NCBI RefSeq assembly: GCF_038397735.1
Contig: NZ_CP151635.1
Span: 3,348,001 to 3,412,000 of the forward strand
Direction of reading: 5' to 3'
From: Microbacterium sp. LWH13-1.2
GTDB lineage: Bacteria > Actinomycetota > Actinomycetes > Actinomycetales > Microbacteriaceae
DNA length: 64,000 nt
Position numbers and translations under genes: made by a program. Positions 42,653 to 50,202 of this stretch are shown here, piece by piece. Numbering within the stretch: the stretch's first letter is position 1; every line of letters starts with the position of its first letter. A model generated the notes under the pieces. That model was given only the letters and a program-made list of their open reading frames with translations. It made no database searches and was not told where the DNA came from.

Positions 42653-43413
42653 CTCTCCGAGCCGAGAACGTGTCGTGGAACCGTGGCGGAACCCTCGTCG
42701 TCGACGGGGTGACTCTGCACCCGGAAGCCGGGCAGACCGTCGGCCTGCTCGGACCGAACGGCTCGGGCAAGTCGTCGCTCCTGAGATTGCTGCACGGCCT
42801 CGTGCGGCCGACCGCCGGACTCGTCACACTCGACGGGGTCGACCTCACCGACGTTCCGAGGCGACGCATCGCGAGATCGGTGGCGTCGGTGACACAGCAC
42901 GCCGACACCGACGTGGACATCACCGTTCGCGATGTCGCTCGTCTGGGTCGCATCCCGCACCGCTCGGCACTGGGAAGCGCCACCCACGCCGATGAGGCAG
43001 CGGTGGATCGAGCACTGGCGCACGTCGGGCTGATGCAGCAGGCTGATCGGCTCTGGCACACCCTTTCAGGAGGAGAACGCCAACGCGCGCAGATCGCCCG
43101 CGCCCTGGCGCAGGAACCTGCCGAACTGCTTCTCGACGAGCCGACGAACCACCTCGACATCCGGCACCAGCTCGAGCTGCTCGACCTGGTGTGCGCCTTG
43201 CCGATCACCACTGTCATCGCCATTCACGACCTCAATCTCGCGGCGATGTACTGCGACACCATCGTCGTGCTGCGCGAGGGGCGCGTGGTGACCGCAGGAA
43301 CGCCGCTCGAGGTGCTGACGGCAGAGTTGATCCGGGAGGTCTACGAGGTCGCGGCCGACGTCGAACTCGGTGTCGGAGGACGCCCCGCCATCACGTACCG
43401 ACGACAGAGGTGA
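42649..43413 (+). CDS. FepC-type ABC transporter ATPase
   Basis: A 254-residue ATPase with Walker A GPNGSGKSS, the ABC signature LSGGERQRAQIARAL, Walker B LLLDEPTNHLD and the switch His in AIHDLNLAAM. It energises the iron-siderophore importer and is coupled to the permease by a 4-base overlap (ATGA). The frame's upstream extension is a shadow of the permease gene. Confidence 0.95.
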   Translation: MTLRAENVSWNRGGTLVVDGVTLHPEAGQTVGLLGPNGSGKSSLLRLLHGLVRPTAGLVTLDGVDLTDVPRRRIARSVASVTQHADTDVDITVRDVARLGRIPHRSALGSATHADEAAVDRALAHVGLMQQADRLWHTLSGGERQRAQIARALAQEPAELLLDEPTNHLDIRHQLELLDLVCALPITTVIAIHDLNLAAMYCDTIVVLREGRVVTAGTPLEVLTAELIREVYEVAADVELGVGGRPAITYRRQR

Positions 43414-43418
43414 TGTAG

Positions 43419-43847
43419 TCACACCCGCTCGGGCGTAGCTGCCGGCCCCTCGATGGTGACGTGTGGTTCCCACGCCGGGTGCCGGAGGGCCGGGCAGTGT
43501 TCAGGCGCGGGGTTGTGAGCGATGTCGATGATGAGGTCCAGGGCATCGCGGGCGGCGGTGAGCCCCTCGATGGCGCCGGTGATGCGGTCGCGTTCCGCTG
43601 CCAGCAGGGCGAAGGCCTCAGGGGAACCGTGTCCGGTGTCGACGCAGGGCAGCAGTTGCGCGATCGTGCGGCTCGGCACCCCCGCGGTGAAGAACTGCTG
43701 AACGAGTCTGACGCGCTCAACGGCCGACGCGGCATATTCGCGCTGTCCGCTCGGCGTGCGCTCCGAGGCGAGCAGCCCCTGCTCTTCGTAGTAGCGGAGC
43801 GCCCTCGTGCTGACCCCTGCCTGACGTGCGACCTCGCCGATCCGCAT
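43419..43847 (-). CDS. MerR-family transcriptional regulator
   Basis: A 142-residue regulator with the MerR DNA-binding start MRIGEVARQAGVSTRALRYY, a dimerisation helix and a short C-terminus containing two cysteines (LLPCVD and PEHCPAL). It is read divergently from a short-chain dehydrogenase gene. The 24-bp dyad at 43874-43897 between them is the obvious binding site. Confidence 0.9.
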   Translation of the reverse strand: MRIGEVARQAGVSTRALRYYEEQGLLASERTPSGQREYAASAVERVRLVQQFFTAGVPSRTIAQLLPCVDTGHGSPEAFALLAAERDRITGAIEGLTAARDALDLIIDIAHNPAPEHCPALRHPAWEPHVTIEGPAATPERV

Positions 43848-43873
43848 CCGTTCCTCCGTGTTCGTGACTGGGA

Positions 43874-43897
43874 CTTGACCTTGACGTCAACGTCAAG
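43874..43897 (+). promoter_or_regulatory. 24-bp near-perfect dyad, MerR-type operator/promoter
   Basis: The site has outer arms CTTGAC and GTCAAG and a central palindrome TTGACGTCAA. Only the two bases joining arms and core break the symmetry. TTGACC serves as a -35 box, and a TAGCG-containing -10 follows after about 19-20 bases. That long spacer is typical of MerR-activated promoters. It should drive the dehydrogenase gene. Confidence 0.72.
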
Positions 43898-43963
43898 TTC
43901 TAGCGTAGTGGTGTCGGCCCGACCGGGCCGGACAGCGCACAATCCCAGCGAAGCAAGGAACCC

Positions 43964-44689
43964 ATGAACGTCACCGACCAGATCGCCCTCGTGACCGGAG
44001 CAAACCGCGGAATCGGCCGTCAGTTCGTGCTCGAACTGCTCGAACGCGGTGCCCGAACCGTGTACGCGACCGCCCGCCGCACTGACACGCTCGACTTCGA
44101 TGACCCGCGCGTGGTGCCGGTGCGGCTCGATCTGCTCGACCACGACTCGATCGTCGAGGCGGCCGGCGTGGCACAGGACGTGACTGTCATCGTGAACAAC
44201 GCGGGGATATCCACGGGTGCAGGCCTCGTGACCGGCGACCTGCCGGATCTTCGCCGCGAGATGGACACCCACTTCTGGGGCACCCTCGACGTGATCCGCG
44301 AATTCGCCTCCGTCCTCTCCGCGAACGGCGGGGGTGCTGTCGTGAACGTGCTGTCGGCGCTGTCGTGGTTCTCGTCGCCCGGTGCCGGAGGGTATGCCGC
44401 TGCGAAGGCTGCGGCGTGGAACATGACCAACGGGGTTCGGCTGGAGCTCGCCGGTCAGGGAACCCTCGTGCAGGGCGTGCTCCTCGGCGCCGCCGACACG
44501 GACCTCATGGCGAACTACGACGGACCCAAGATCGATCCCCGCGACGTGGCCCGCCAGTCGCTCGACGGCCTCGCGGCCGGCTCGATCGAGGTGATCGTCG
44601 ACGACTGGACCGCGATGGTGAAGGCATCGCTCGCCGGGGACCCCGCTGCGTTCTACGCCAAGATGTCAGAACTGCTCGGCGCCGCCTGA
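43964..44689 (+). CDS. Short-chain dehydrogenase/reductase
   Basis: A 241-residue classical SDR. The cofactor motif reads TGANRGIGR, then NNAGIS, and the catalytic Ser with YAAAK (GGYAAAKAAAWN). It is a soluble NAD(P)-dependent oxidoreductase of unknown substrate. The MerR-type dyad 66 bases upstream suggests induction by the MerR ligand. Confidence 0.92.
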   Translation: MNVTDQIALVTGANRGIGRQFVLELLERGARTVYATARRTDTLDFDDPRVVPVRLDLLDHDSIVEAAGVAQDVTVIVNNAGISTGAGLVTGDLPDLRREMDTHFWGTLDVIREFASVLSANGGGAVVNVLSALSWFSSPGAGGYAAAKAAAWNMTNGVRLELAGQGTLVQGVLLGAADTDLMANYDGPKIDPRDVARQSLDGLAAGSIEVIVDDWTAMVKASLAGDPAAFYAKMSELLGAA

Positions 44690-44871
44690 GGTCGAGTCTG
44701 CGCCGGCTCGCGATCGGCGGAACGCCCGGCTGAGAGCATGATGCGCCCTGCCTCGGGAGACCTCGCCTCGACAGCGAGTGATGTCCGTTGTCTCCGAAGG
44801 GCCTGGCGGAGGCCCATGTGGCGGCGGTCGTGGGTTTTCGCATGAGCAGCACGCAGGTGGAGACTGGTGGC

Positions 44872-45408
44872 ATGACAACCCCCCGCGTCGTCTCGGTCAG
44901 CAGTGATGACGAGCACCGCTTCACCAAGCCCCGCCGTGAGGCGATCACCCTCGTCGCCGGCCTGGGGGTGGAGGGGGACGCGCATTTCGGCGCGACGGTG
45001 CAGCATCTCTCCCGGGTTCGACGCGACCCCACGCAGCCCAATCTCCGACAGGTTCACCTCATGCATAGAGAACTGTTCGATGAGGTCGACGCGGATGTCT
45101 CCCCGGGTGAGCTGGGCGAGAACATCACCACCGAGGGGATCGATCTGCTCGCCCTCACCCGAGGAACGCTGCTGCGGCTGGGGGCGGACGCCGTGGTCGA
45201 GGTGACGGGGCTGAGGAACCCGTGTCTGCAGATCGATCGATTCGAGTCTGGTCTGCTGAAGCAGGTCGTCGGGACCGACGCCCAAGGTCGCACGGTGCGC
45301 AAGGCGGGAGTGATGGGCGTCGTGCTCGCCGGCGGTGTCGTGAGACCCGGCGATCCGATCGTGGCGGAGACCCCTGCCGGAGTCGGTGAACCACTCGCTC
45401 CCGTGTGA
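44872..45408 (+). CDS. MOSC-domain protein
   Basis: A 178-residue MOSC protein. Typical features are GLGVEGDAHFG, GELGENITTEGIDLL and the sulphur-binding Cys in GLRNPCLQID. MOSC domains handle molybdenum-cofactor-bound sulphur or N-hydroxylated substrates. The frame is open to 44788, and I choose the ATG at 44872 (MTTPRVVSVS); an ATG at 44842 is possible. A molybdopterin oxidoreductase is encoded 8 kb downstream, but a link is not shown. Confidence 0.88.
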   Translation: MTTPRVVSVSSDDEHRFTKPRREAITLVAGLGVEGDAHFGATVQHLSRVRRDPTQPNLRQVHLMHRELFDEVDADVSPGELGENITTEGIDLLALTRGTLLRLGADAVVEVTGLRNPCLQIDRFESGLLKQVVGTDAQGRTVRKAGVMGVVLAGGVVRPGDPIVAETPAGVGEPLAPV

Positions 45409-45448
45409 GCGCTCGATCCGGCCCGGATCTTCCGGGACGCTCCAGGTC

Positions 45449-46075
45449 TCAGCGGAGGATGCCTTTCCGTCGGGCTTCCGAGACCGCGGCGGTGCGTGAG
45501 CTGACGTCGAGCTTCGAGAAGATGTGCGCGAGATGCGACTTCACGGTCGTCTCGCTGACGAAGAGCTGTTCTGCCACCTCGCTGTTCGATCGCCCGGCGG
45601 CGACGAGCTCGAGCACCTCGATCTCGCGACTGCTGAGGCTGACGCGGGGTGCGCGCATGCGGTCGAGCAGGCGAGAGGCGATCACCGGCGCGAGCGCGCT
45701 CTCTCCGGCTGCCGCCGCGCGCACGGCGGCGGTCAGCTCATGCGGTGGGGCGTCTTTCAGCAGGTAGCCGCTCGCGCCGGCCTCGACGGCGCCGAGGATG
45801 TCGGCATCCGAGTCGTAGTTGGTGAGCACGAGAACGTAGGGCGGAGCCTCGAGCGCACGGATGCGTCGCGTCGCGTCCACGCCCGTGGCCTGGGACTGCG
45901 AGCCGAACTGCAGATCCATCAGCACCACGTCGGGATTCACGCGCTCGGCGCAGGCGACGGCCTCGTCAGGTGTCGACGCTTCTGCGACGACCTCCAGGTC
46001 CGGTTCGAGGCCGAACAGGGCGGTGAGGCCCGCGCGGACGATGGGGTGATCGTCGGCGATGACGAGGCGGATCAT
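45449..46075 (-). CDS. NarL/LuxR-type response regulator
   Basis: A 208-residue two-component regulator. The receiver domain has DD at residues 8-9 and the phospho-acceptor Asp54 in VVLMDLQ. The C-terminal LuxR helix-turn-helix reads LSSREIEVLELVAAGRSN and VSETTVKSHLAHIFSKL. It is coupled by 4 bases to the histidine kinase gene. The neighbouring ABC transporter genes, read divergently, are its likely targets. Confidence 0.95.
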   Translation of the reverse strand: MIRLVIADDHPIVRAGLTALFGLEPDLEVVAEASTPDEAVACAERVNPDVVLMDLQFGSQSQATGVDATRRIRALEAPPYVLVLTNYDSDADILGAVEAGASGYLLKDAPPHELTAAVRAAAAGESALAPVIASRLLDRMRAPRVSLSSREIEVLELVAAGRSNSEVAEQLFVSETTVKSHLAHIFSKLDVSSRTAAVSEARRKGILR

Positions 46076-47256
46076 GCGAACTCCGTCAGGGGGAGGTCGA
46101 CGGTGAGTGTCGTTCCTCGTCCTGGTGCCGCATCGATCTCGAGCCTCCCGCCCAACTGCTGCACCCGCTCAGCGGTGGCGCGCAGACCGAAGGAATCCGA
46201 CTTCTCGGCGGTCCCCGGTGCAGGAATCTCCGCATCGAACCCGGTTCCGTCATCGTCGACGGTGAAGTGGAGGTGGTCGCCCTCGATGCCGATCGTGACC
46301 GTCGCCGTCTTCGCGTGGGCGTGCTGGATGACATTGGCGATCGCACCCTGCGTGATGCGCAGCAGCGCCGTCTGCAGGTGCATGGGCAGGACGAAAGCGT
46401 CGGACACCCGCACCCGCACGTCGAGCCCCTGCGTCGCCCACTGCGTGCGCGCCAGTCGGCGCAGCGCCCCGCCGAGGGTCTGGTCGTCGAGCTGGGGAGG
46501 CGTCAGCTCGCGGATGAACCGCCGCGCCTCGACGAGGTTCGCGGCAGCTGTCTCGCGTGCGAGTCGGATGTGCTCGATCCCCGGGCGCGTGTCGTCGGCG
46601 CGTTCCGCGGCATGCAGCAGCATCTGGATGCTGGAGAGTCCTTGCGCGAGCGTGTCGTGGATCTCGCGGGCGAGCCTGGCGCGTTCTGCGAGAACACCCG
46701 ATTCGTGCTCGCGCGCGGCAAGCTGCCCGCGGGTCGCGAGGAGCTCACTGACCAGCGCCTCGCGCTGCTGCGCCTCCCTCGCGAGAGCCTGGTATCCGAG
46801 GCCGATCAGGAGGGCGACGGCGGCGCCGACGAACGGACCGACGACGCCGCCGACGCTCCACCCGCCGTGGATGCCGAGTGCGCAGACCGCGATGATCGTC
46901 GCCGCGAGGATCGCGGCGGATCCCGCCCAACGCCCCAGCAGATGGAGGAACAGGAAGAACAGCGGGAAGACGAGGTAGGCGGCATCGGCACTCACCCAGA
47001 GCAGCCCCAGCCATTCCGCCGAGAGCAGGGCCAACCAGATCAGTGAGATCAGCCGTCGCCCGGCGGACAGACGCGTGAGCAGCAGACCGGACGCGTAGGT
47101 CGCGGCGACGATCACGGCGAGGACGATCGCGGTGATGCTCGAATCCGACGGGTCGAGCACCGCACGGGCGATGACGACCCCCGTCAGGGCGAAGAAGAGA
47201 ACGTGAAGACCCGTCCGCAGACCCACGAACACCGGGGTCAGAGCGGTATGCGCCAT
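46072..47256 (-). CDS. Sensor histidine kinase (HisKA_3 type)
   Basis: A 394-residue kinase with five or six membrane helices in the first 150 residues, a coiled-coil linker, and a HisKA_3 domain with His200 in REIHDTLAQGL. The ATP-binding domain carries NVIQHAHA, VDDDGTGFD and GLRATAERV. I take the ATG at 47256 (MAHTALTPVF). The frame opens 8 codons earlier with an Arg-rich stretch. The short extracytoplasmic loops suggest sensing within the membrane. Confidence 0.94.
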   Translation of the reverse strand: MAHTALTPVFVGLRTGLHVLFFALTGVVIARAVLDPSDSSITAIVLAVIVAATYASGLLLTRLSAGRRLISLIWLALLSAEWLGLLWVSADAAYLVFPLFFLFLHLLGRWAGSAAILAATIIAVCALGIHGGWSVGGVVGPFVGAAVALLIGLGYQALAREAQQREALVSELLATRGQLAAREHESGVLAERARLAREIHDTLAQGLSSIQMLLHAAERADDTRPGIEHIRLARETAAANLVEARRFIRELTPPQLDDQTLGGALRRLARTQWATQGLDVRVRVSDAFVLPMHLQTALLRITQGAIANVIQHAHAKTATVTIGIEGDHLHFTVDDDGTGFDAEIPAPGTAEKSDSFGLRATAERVQQLGGRLEIDAAPGRGTTLTVDLPLTEFA

Positions 47257-47419
47257 GGATCGAACTCTACGCCGACGCACCGAGCGGCCGCATCGTCCGA
47301 AAGGACGATCGAGAGGTCCTCATCCTGGGTGCGAAAGCCCGTCCCGGCGGCCGATGACCACGACGGCGTCGACGGCGAAAGTGGAATGGTCGCCGCATCG
47401 GAGACAGGAAAGGCTCATC

Positions 47420-48490
47420 ATGTTCGTCGCATTACGCGATCTCCGCTTCGCCAAGGGGCGATTCATCCTCATCGGCTCCGTCGTCGCCCTCATCACCCTT
47501 CTCGTGGGATTCCTCAGCGGCCTGACGGGAGGCCTCGCCATCCAGAATGTCTCGGGTGTGCTCGCGCTCCCCGCAGACCGCATCGTGTTCTCCTCCCCTT
47601 CGGGCGGCGACGATGCGGCGAGCTTCGCCGACTCCACGATCACCGAGCAGCAGGCGAAGGACTGGGCGGCGACGGCCGGCGTGACCGACGCGCGCCCCCT
47701 CGGCGTCAGCCAGACTCGCGCCGAGACCGATGACACCCGTGCCGCGATCGCGGTGTTCGGTGTCGAGCCCGGCTTCGACGCCGGTGCGCCCTCCGGGGAC
47801 GGGCAGCTGCGCCTGTCGGTGCCCGCTGCGGATGCGCTCGGCGTGAAGGTCGGAGCGCAGATCGAGATCGCCGGCGTCTCCTACGACGTCGAGACGGTCG
47901 AGGGGGACGCGTGGTACAGCCATACGCCCGTCGTTCAGATGACCCTGCACGACTGGCAGGCCTACTCGGCATCCACGGGAAACCCCGATGCCTACGCCAC
48001 GGTGCTCGCTGTCACGGGTGCCCCTGATTGGGCTGCCGCGGATGCCGCGAACGACACGATCTCGGAGACGACCCTCGGATCGCTGACGGCGCTGAGCGCC
48101 TTCCGCTCGGAGATCGGTTCCCTCCTGCTCATGGTGGCGATGCTCTTCGGCATCTCGGGACTCGTCATCGGGGCCTTCTTCACCGTGTGGACCATGCAGC
48201 GCAAGGGCGACGTCGCGGTCCTCAAGGCGCTCGGCGCGAGCACGCCGTCCCTGATCCGCGACGCGTTGGGTCAGGCGCTGATCGTGCTGGTGGTGGGCAT
48301 CGGCATCGGTCTGGGGCTCGTCACCGTGCTCGGCCTGCTCGCCGGCACCGCCCTGCCGTTCCTGCTGAGCCCGATCACGACCCTCCTTCCCGGCGCCATC
48401 ATGATCGCCCTCGGCCTCGCAGGCGCCGCCTTCGCCCTGCGCTCCGTCACGTCCGCCGACCCCCTCACAGCACTAGGGAGCAACCGATGA
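47420..48490 (+). CDS. ABC transporter permease (FtsX/MacB type)
   Basis: A 356-residue permease with one N-terminal membrane helix, a large extracytoplasmic domain (about residues 45-215) and three helices at the C-terminus (LLLMVAMLFGISGLVIGAFF onward). This is the FtsX/MacB fold used by exporters of peptides or lipoproteins. The ATG at 47420 has AGGAAAGG upstream, while the longer frame has no ribosome binding site. It is divergent from the two-component genes and coupled to the ATPase gene by ATGA. Confidence 0.9.
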   Translation: MFVALRDLRFAKGRFILIGSVVALITLLVGFLSGLTGGLAIQNVSGVLALPADRIVFSSPSGGDDAASFADSTITEQQAKDWAATAGVTDARPLGVSQTRAETDDTRAAIAVFGVEPGFDAGAPSGDGQLRLSVPAADALGVKVGAQIEIAGVSYDVETVEGDAWYSHTPVVQMTLHDWQAYSASTGNPDAYATVLAVTGAPDWAAADAANDTISETTLGSLTALSAFRSEIGSLLLMVAMLFGISGLVIGAFFTVWTMQRKGDVAVLKALGASTPSLIRDALGQALIVLVVGIGIGLGLVTVLGLLAGTALPFLLSPITTLLPGAIMIALGLAGAAFALRSVTSADPLTALGSNR

Positions 48491-49185
48491 TCCGTCTGAA
48501 CCACATCACCCTGACCTTCCCCGACGGTGATTCCCGGGTGACCGCCGTGGACGGCGTCTCTCTCACCGCCCACCCCGGAACCGTCACCGGCATCACGGGT
48601 CCCAGCGGCTCGGGCAAATCGAGTCTGCTGGCCGTCGCCGGCACCCTCCTGCGGCCGGACTCCGGTGAGATCCTCATCGACGGCAGCGACGTCACGGCCC
48701 TCGACCCGGCTGAGGCGACGCGTCTCAGGCGGGACCGTATCGGCATCGTCTTCCAGCAGCCCAACCTCATCCCGTCGTTGACCGCCCGCGAGCAGCTGAG
48801 CGTCATGAACGAGCTCGGGGCGCCGCACAGCCGGCGCGATCGCGCCACGGCGGCAGCTCGCGCTGATGAACTGCTCGCCGCGGTCGGCCTCGCCGAGCAC
48901 GGCCACAAGAGGCCGCACCAGCTCTCCGGAGGACAGCGTCAGCGAGTCAACATCGCACGAGCACTGATGAACGATCCGAGTGTTCTCCTGGTCGATGAGC
49001 CGACCAGTGCCCTCGATCAGGAACGCGGCGCCAAGATCATCGATCTCATCCTGCGGCTCACCGACGAACGGAACACCTCGACGCTGCTCGTCACGCATGA
49101 TCTCGTGCATCTTCCGCGCATGCACGGGGTGCTGCACCTCGTCGACGGTCGTGTCGTCGACGCCGCCGCAGTTCCGACGCGCTGA
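48487..49185 (+). CDS. ABC transporter ATPase (MacB/LolD type)
   Basis: A 232-residue ATPase with Walker A GPSGSGKSS, the signature LSGGQRQRVNIARAL, Walker B VLLVDEPTSALD and the switch His in LLVTHDLVHL. It partners the FtsX-type permease. Two-component system plus this transporter type is a common antimicrobial-peptide or envelope-stress module, but the substrate is not shown here. Confidence 0.94.
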   Translation: MIRLNHITLTFPDGDSRVTAVDGVSLTAHPGTVTGITGPSGSGKSSLLAVAGTLLRPDSGEILIDGSDVTALDPAEATRLRRDRIGIVFQQPNLIPSLTAREQLSVMNELGAPHSRRDRATAAARADELLAAVGLAEHGHKRPHQLSGGQRQRVNIARALMNDPSVLLVDEPTSALDQERGAKIIDLILRLTDERNTSTLLVTHDLVHLPRMHGVLHLVDGRVVDAAAVPTR

Positions 49186-49192
49186 GAGCCGA

Positions 49193-50194
49193 CTACTCGC
49201 CGGAGCTCTGCTTGAACTGACGCTCCCAGTCGCGCAGCTCGCTGCGACCGATGAGCGAGTCGAGCGACACCTGGAACAGCAGTCCCTTCCGGGCATTGAC
49301 CTGCTTGATGTTGTCGACGATCTGGGTGGTCACCGATGACAGTGCCTCGCGCACCTCGGCGATGCGCTCGTCGGGGGCATCCCAGAGGTCCGGCCGGGTC
49401 AGCAGGTCGAGCAGGTAGTCGCGATCCAGCGCCGCGACCAGACGGGCGAGCTTGTCGGAGTACTCGGCTTCGGCCAGCACGCTCTGATCCTCGCCGGCCT
49501 TGGCGTCGAGCCGGATGAACAGCTGCTCGACGTGCGAGGCGAGGGCGTCGATCCCCGCGGCGGTCTCGGCCGCCACCGGGCTGCCCGGCACTGCGGCGTA
49601 GTCGGCGCGGAGTTCACGCAGGCGGTTCACTCGCAGACGGATGCCGGCGGGCACCGGATCCGTCGAGGCCGGGGTCGTGCGACGACGTCGACGGGCGATC
49701 AGGCCGAAAGCCGTCACTGCGGCGGCGACGAGCACGACGCCGCCGATCACGAGCGGGATCACGGGGTTGGCGGCCAAGGCGCCCTCGCCCGATGAAGTCG
49801 GCATCTCGGCAGAGACCTCCTGCACCGTCTCGACGAGCTTTTCTTGGAGATTCGCCCCCGACGACTCGTTCTCGTTCGCGATGCGCAGGGCGTCATCGCT
49901 GGGAATCGCCGCTGAGGCCGCCTGCAGGTCATCCCCGATCGCGACGATCACGGTCTTCTGGCTCGAGCCCGCGGCGAGCTGATCGAGGATGTAGGTGTTG
50001 TACGGGGTGTCGCGCGCAGCATCCGCGGGGAGCACGACCACCGCGATCGAGCCGTCGCCCGGGACGACGCCGGAGAGCGCGTCGGCAATGGCTTGGCCGC
50101 CTGACACATCCGGGTCGACGTAGATGTTCTGCCCGGATATGCCCTGGACGGCATCATCGATCCAGGGATTGTTCGATGCGGAGAGAAACGGCAT
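49193..50194 (-). CDS. Membrane protein with TPM-like N-terminal domain
   Basis: A 333-residue protein. The first 110 residues form an alpha/beta domain (VVVLPADAARDTPYNTYIL, VIVAIGDDL) that recalls TPM-fold or Rv1476-like proteins. A membrane helix lies near residues 144-168 and is followed by RRRRR. The C-terminal 160 residues are a cytoplasmic helical domain with coiled-coil character. It is 8 bases after the VWA lipoprotein gene on the same strand, so the two are one operon. Function unknown. Confidence 0.72.
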   Translation of the reverse strand: MPFLSASNNPWIDDAVQGISGQNIYVDPDVSGGQAIADALSGVVPGDGSIAVVVLPADAARDTPYNTYILDQLAAGSSQKTVIVAIGDDLQAASAAIPSDDALRIANENESSGANLQEKLVETVQEVSAEMPTSSGEGALAANPVIPLVIGGVVLVAAAVTAFGLIARRRRRTTPASTDPVPAGIRLRVNRLRELRADYAAVPGSPVAAETAAGIDALASHVEQLFIRLDAKAGEDQSVLAEAEYSDKLARLVAALDRDYLLDLLTRPDLWDAPDERIAEVREALSSVTTQIVDNIKQVNARKGLLFQVSLDSLIGRSELRDWERQFKQSSGE

Positions 50195-50202
50195 CGTGAC
50201 CC

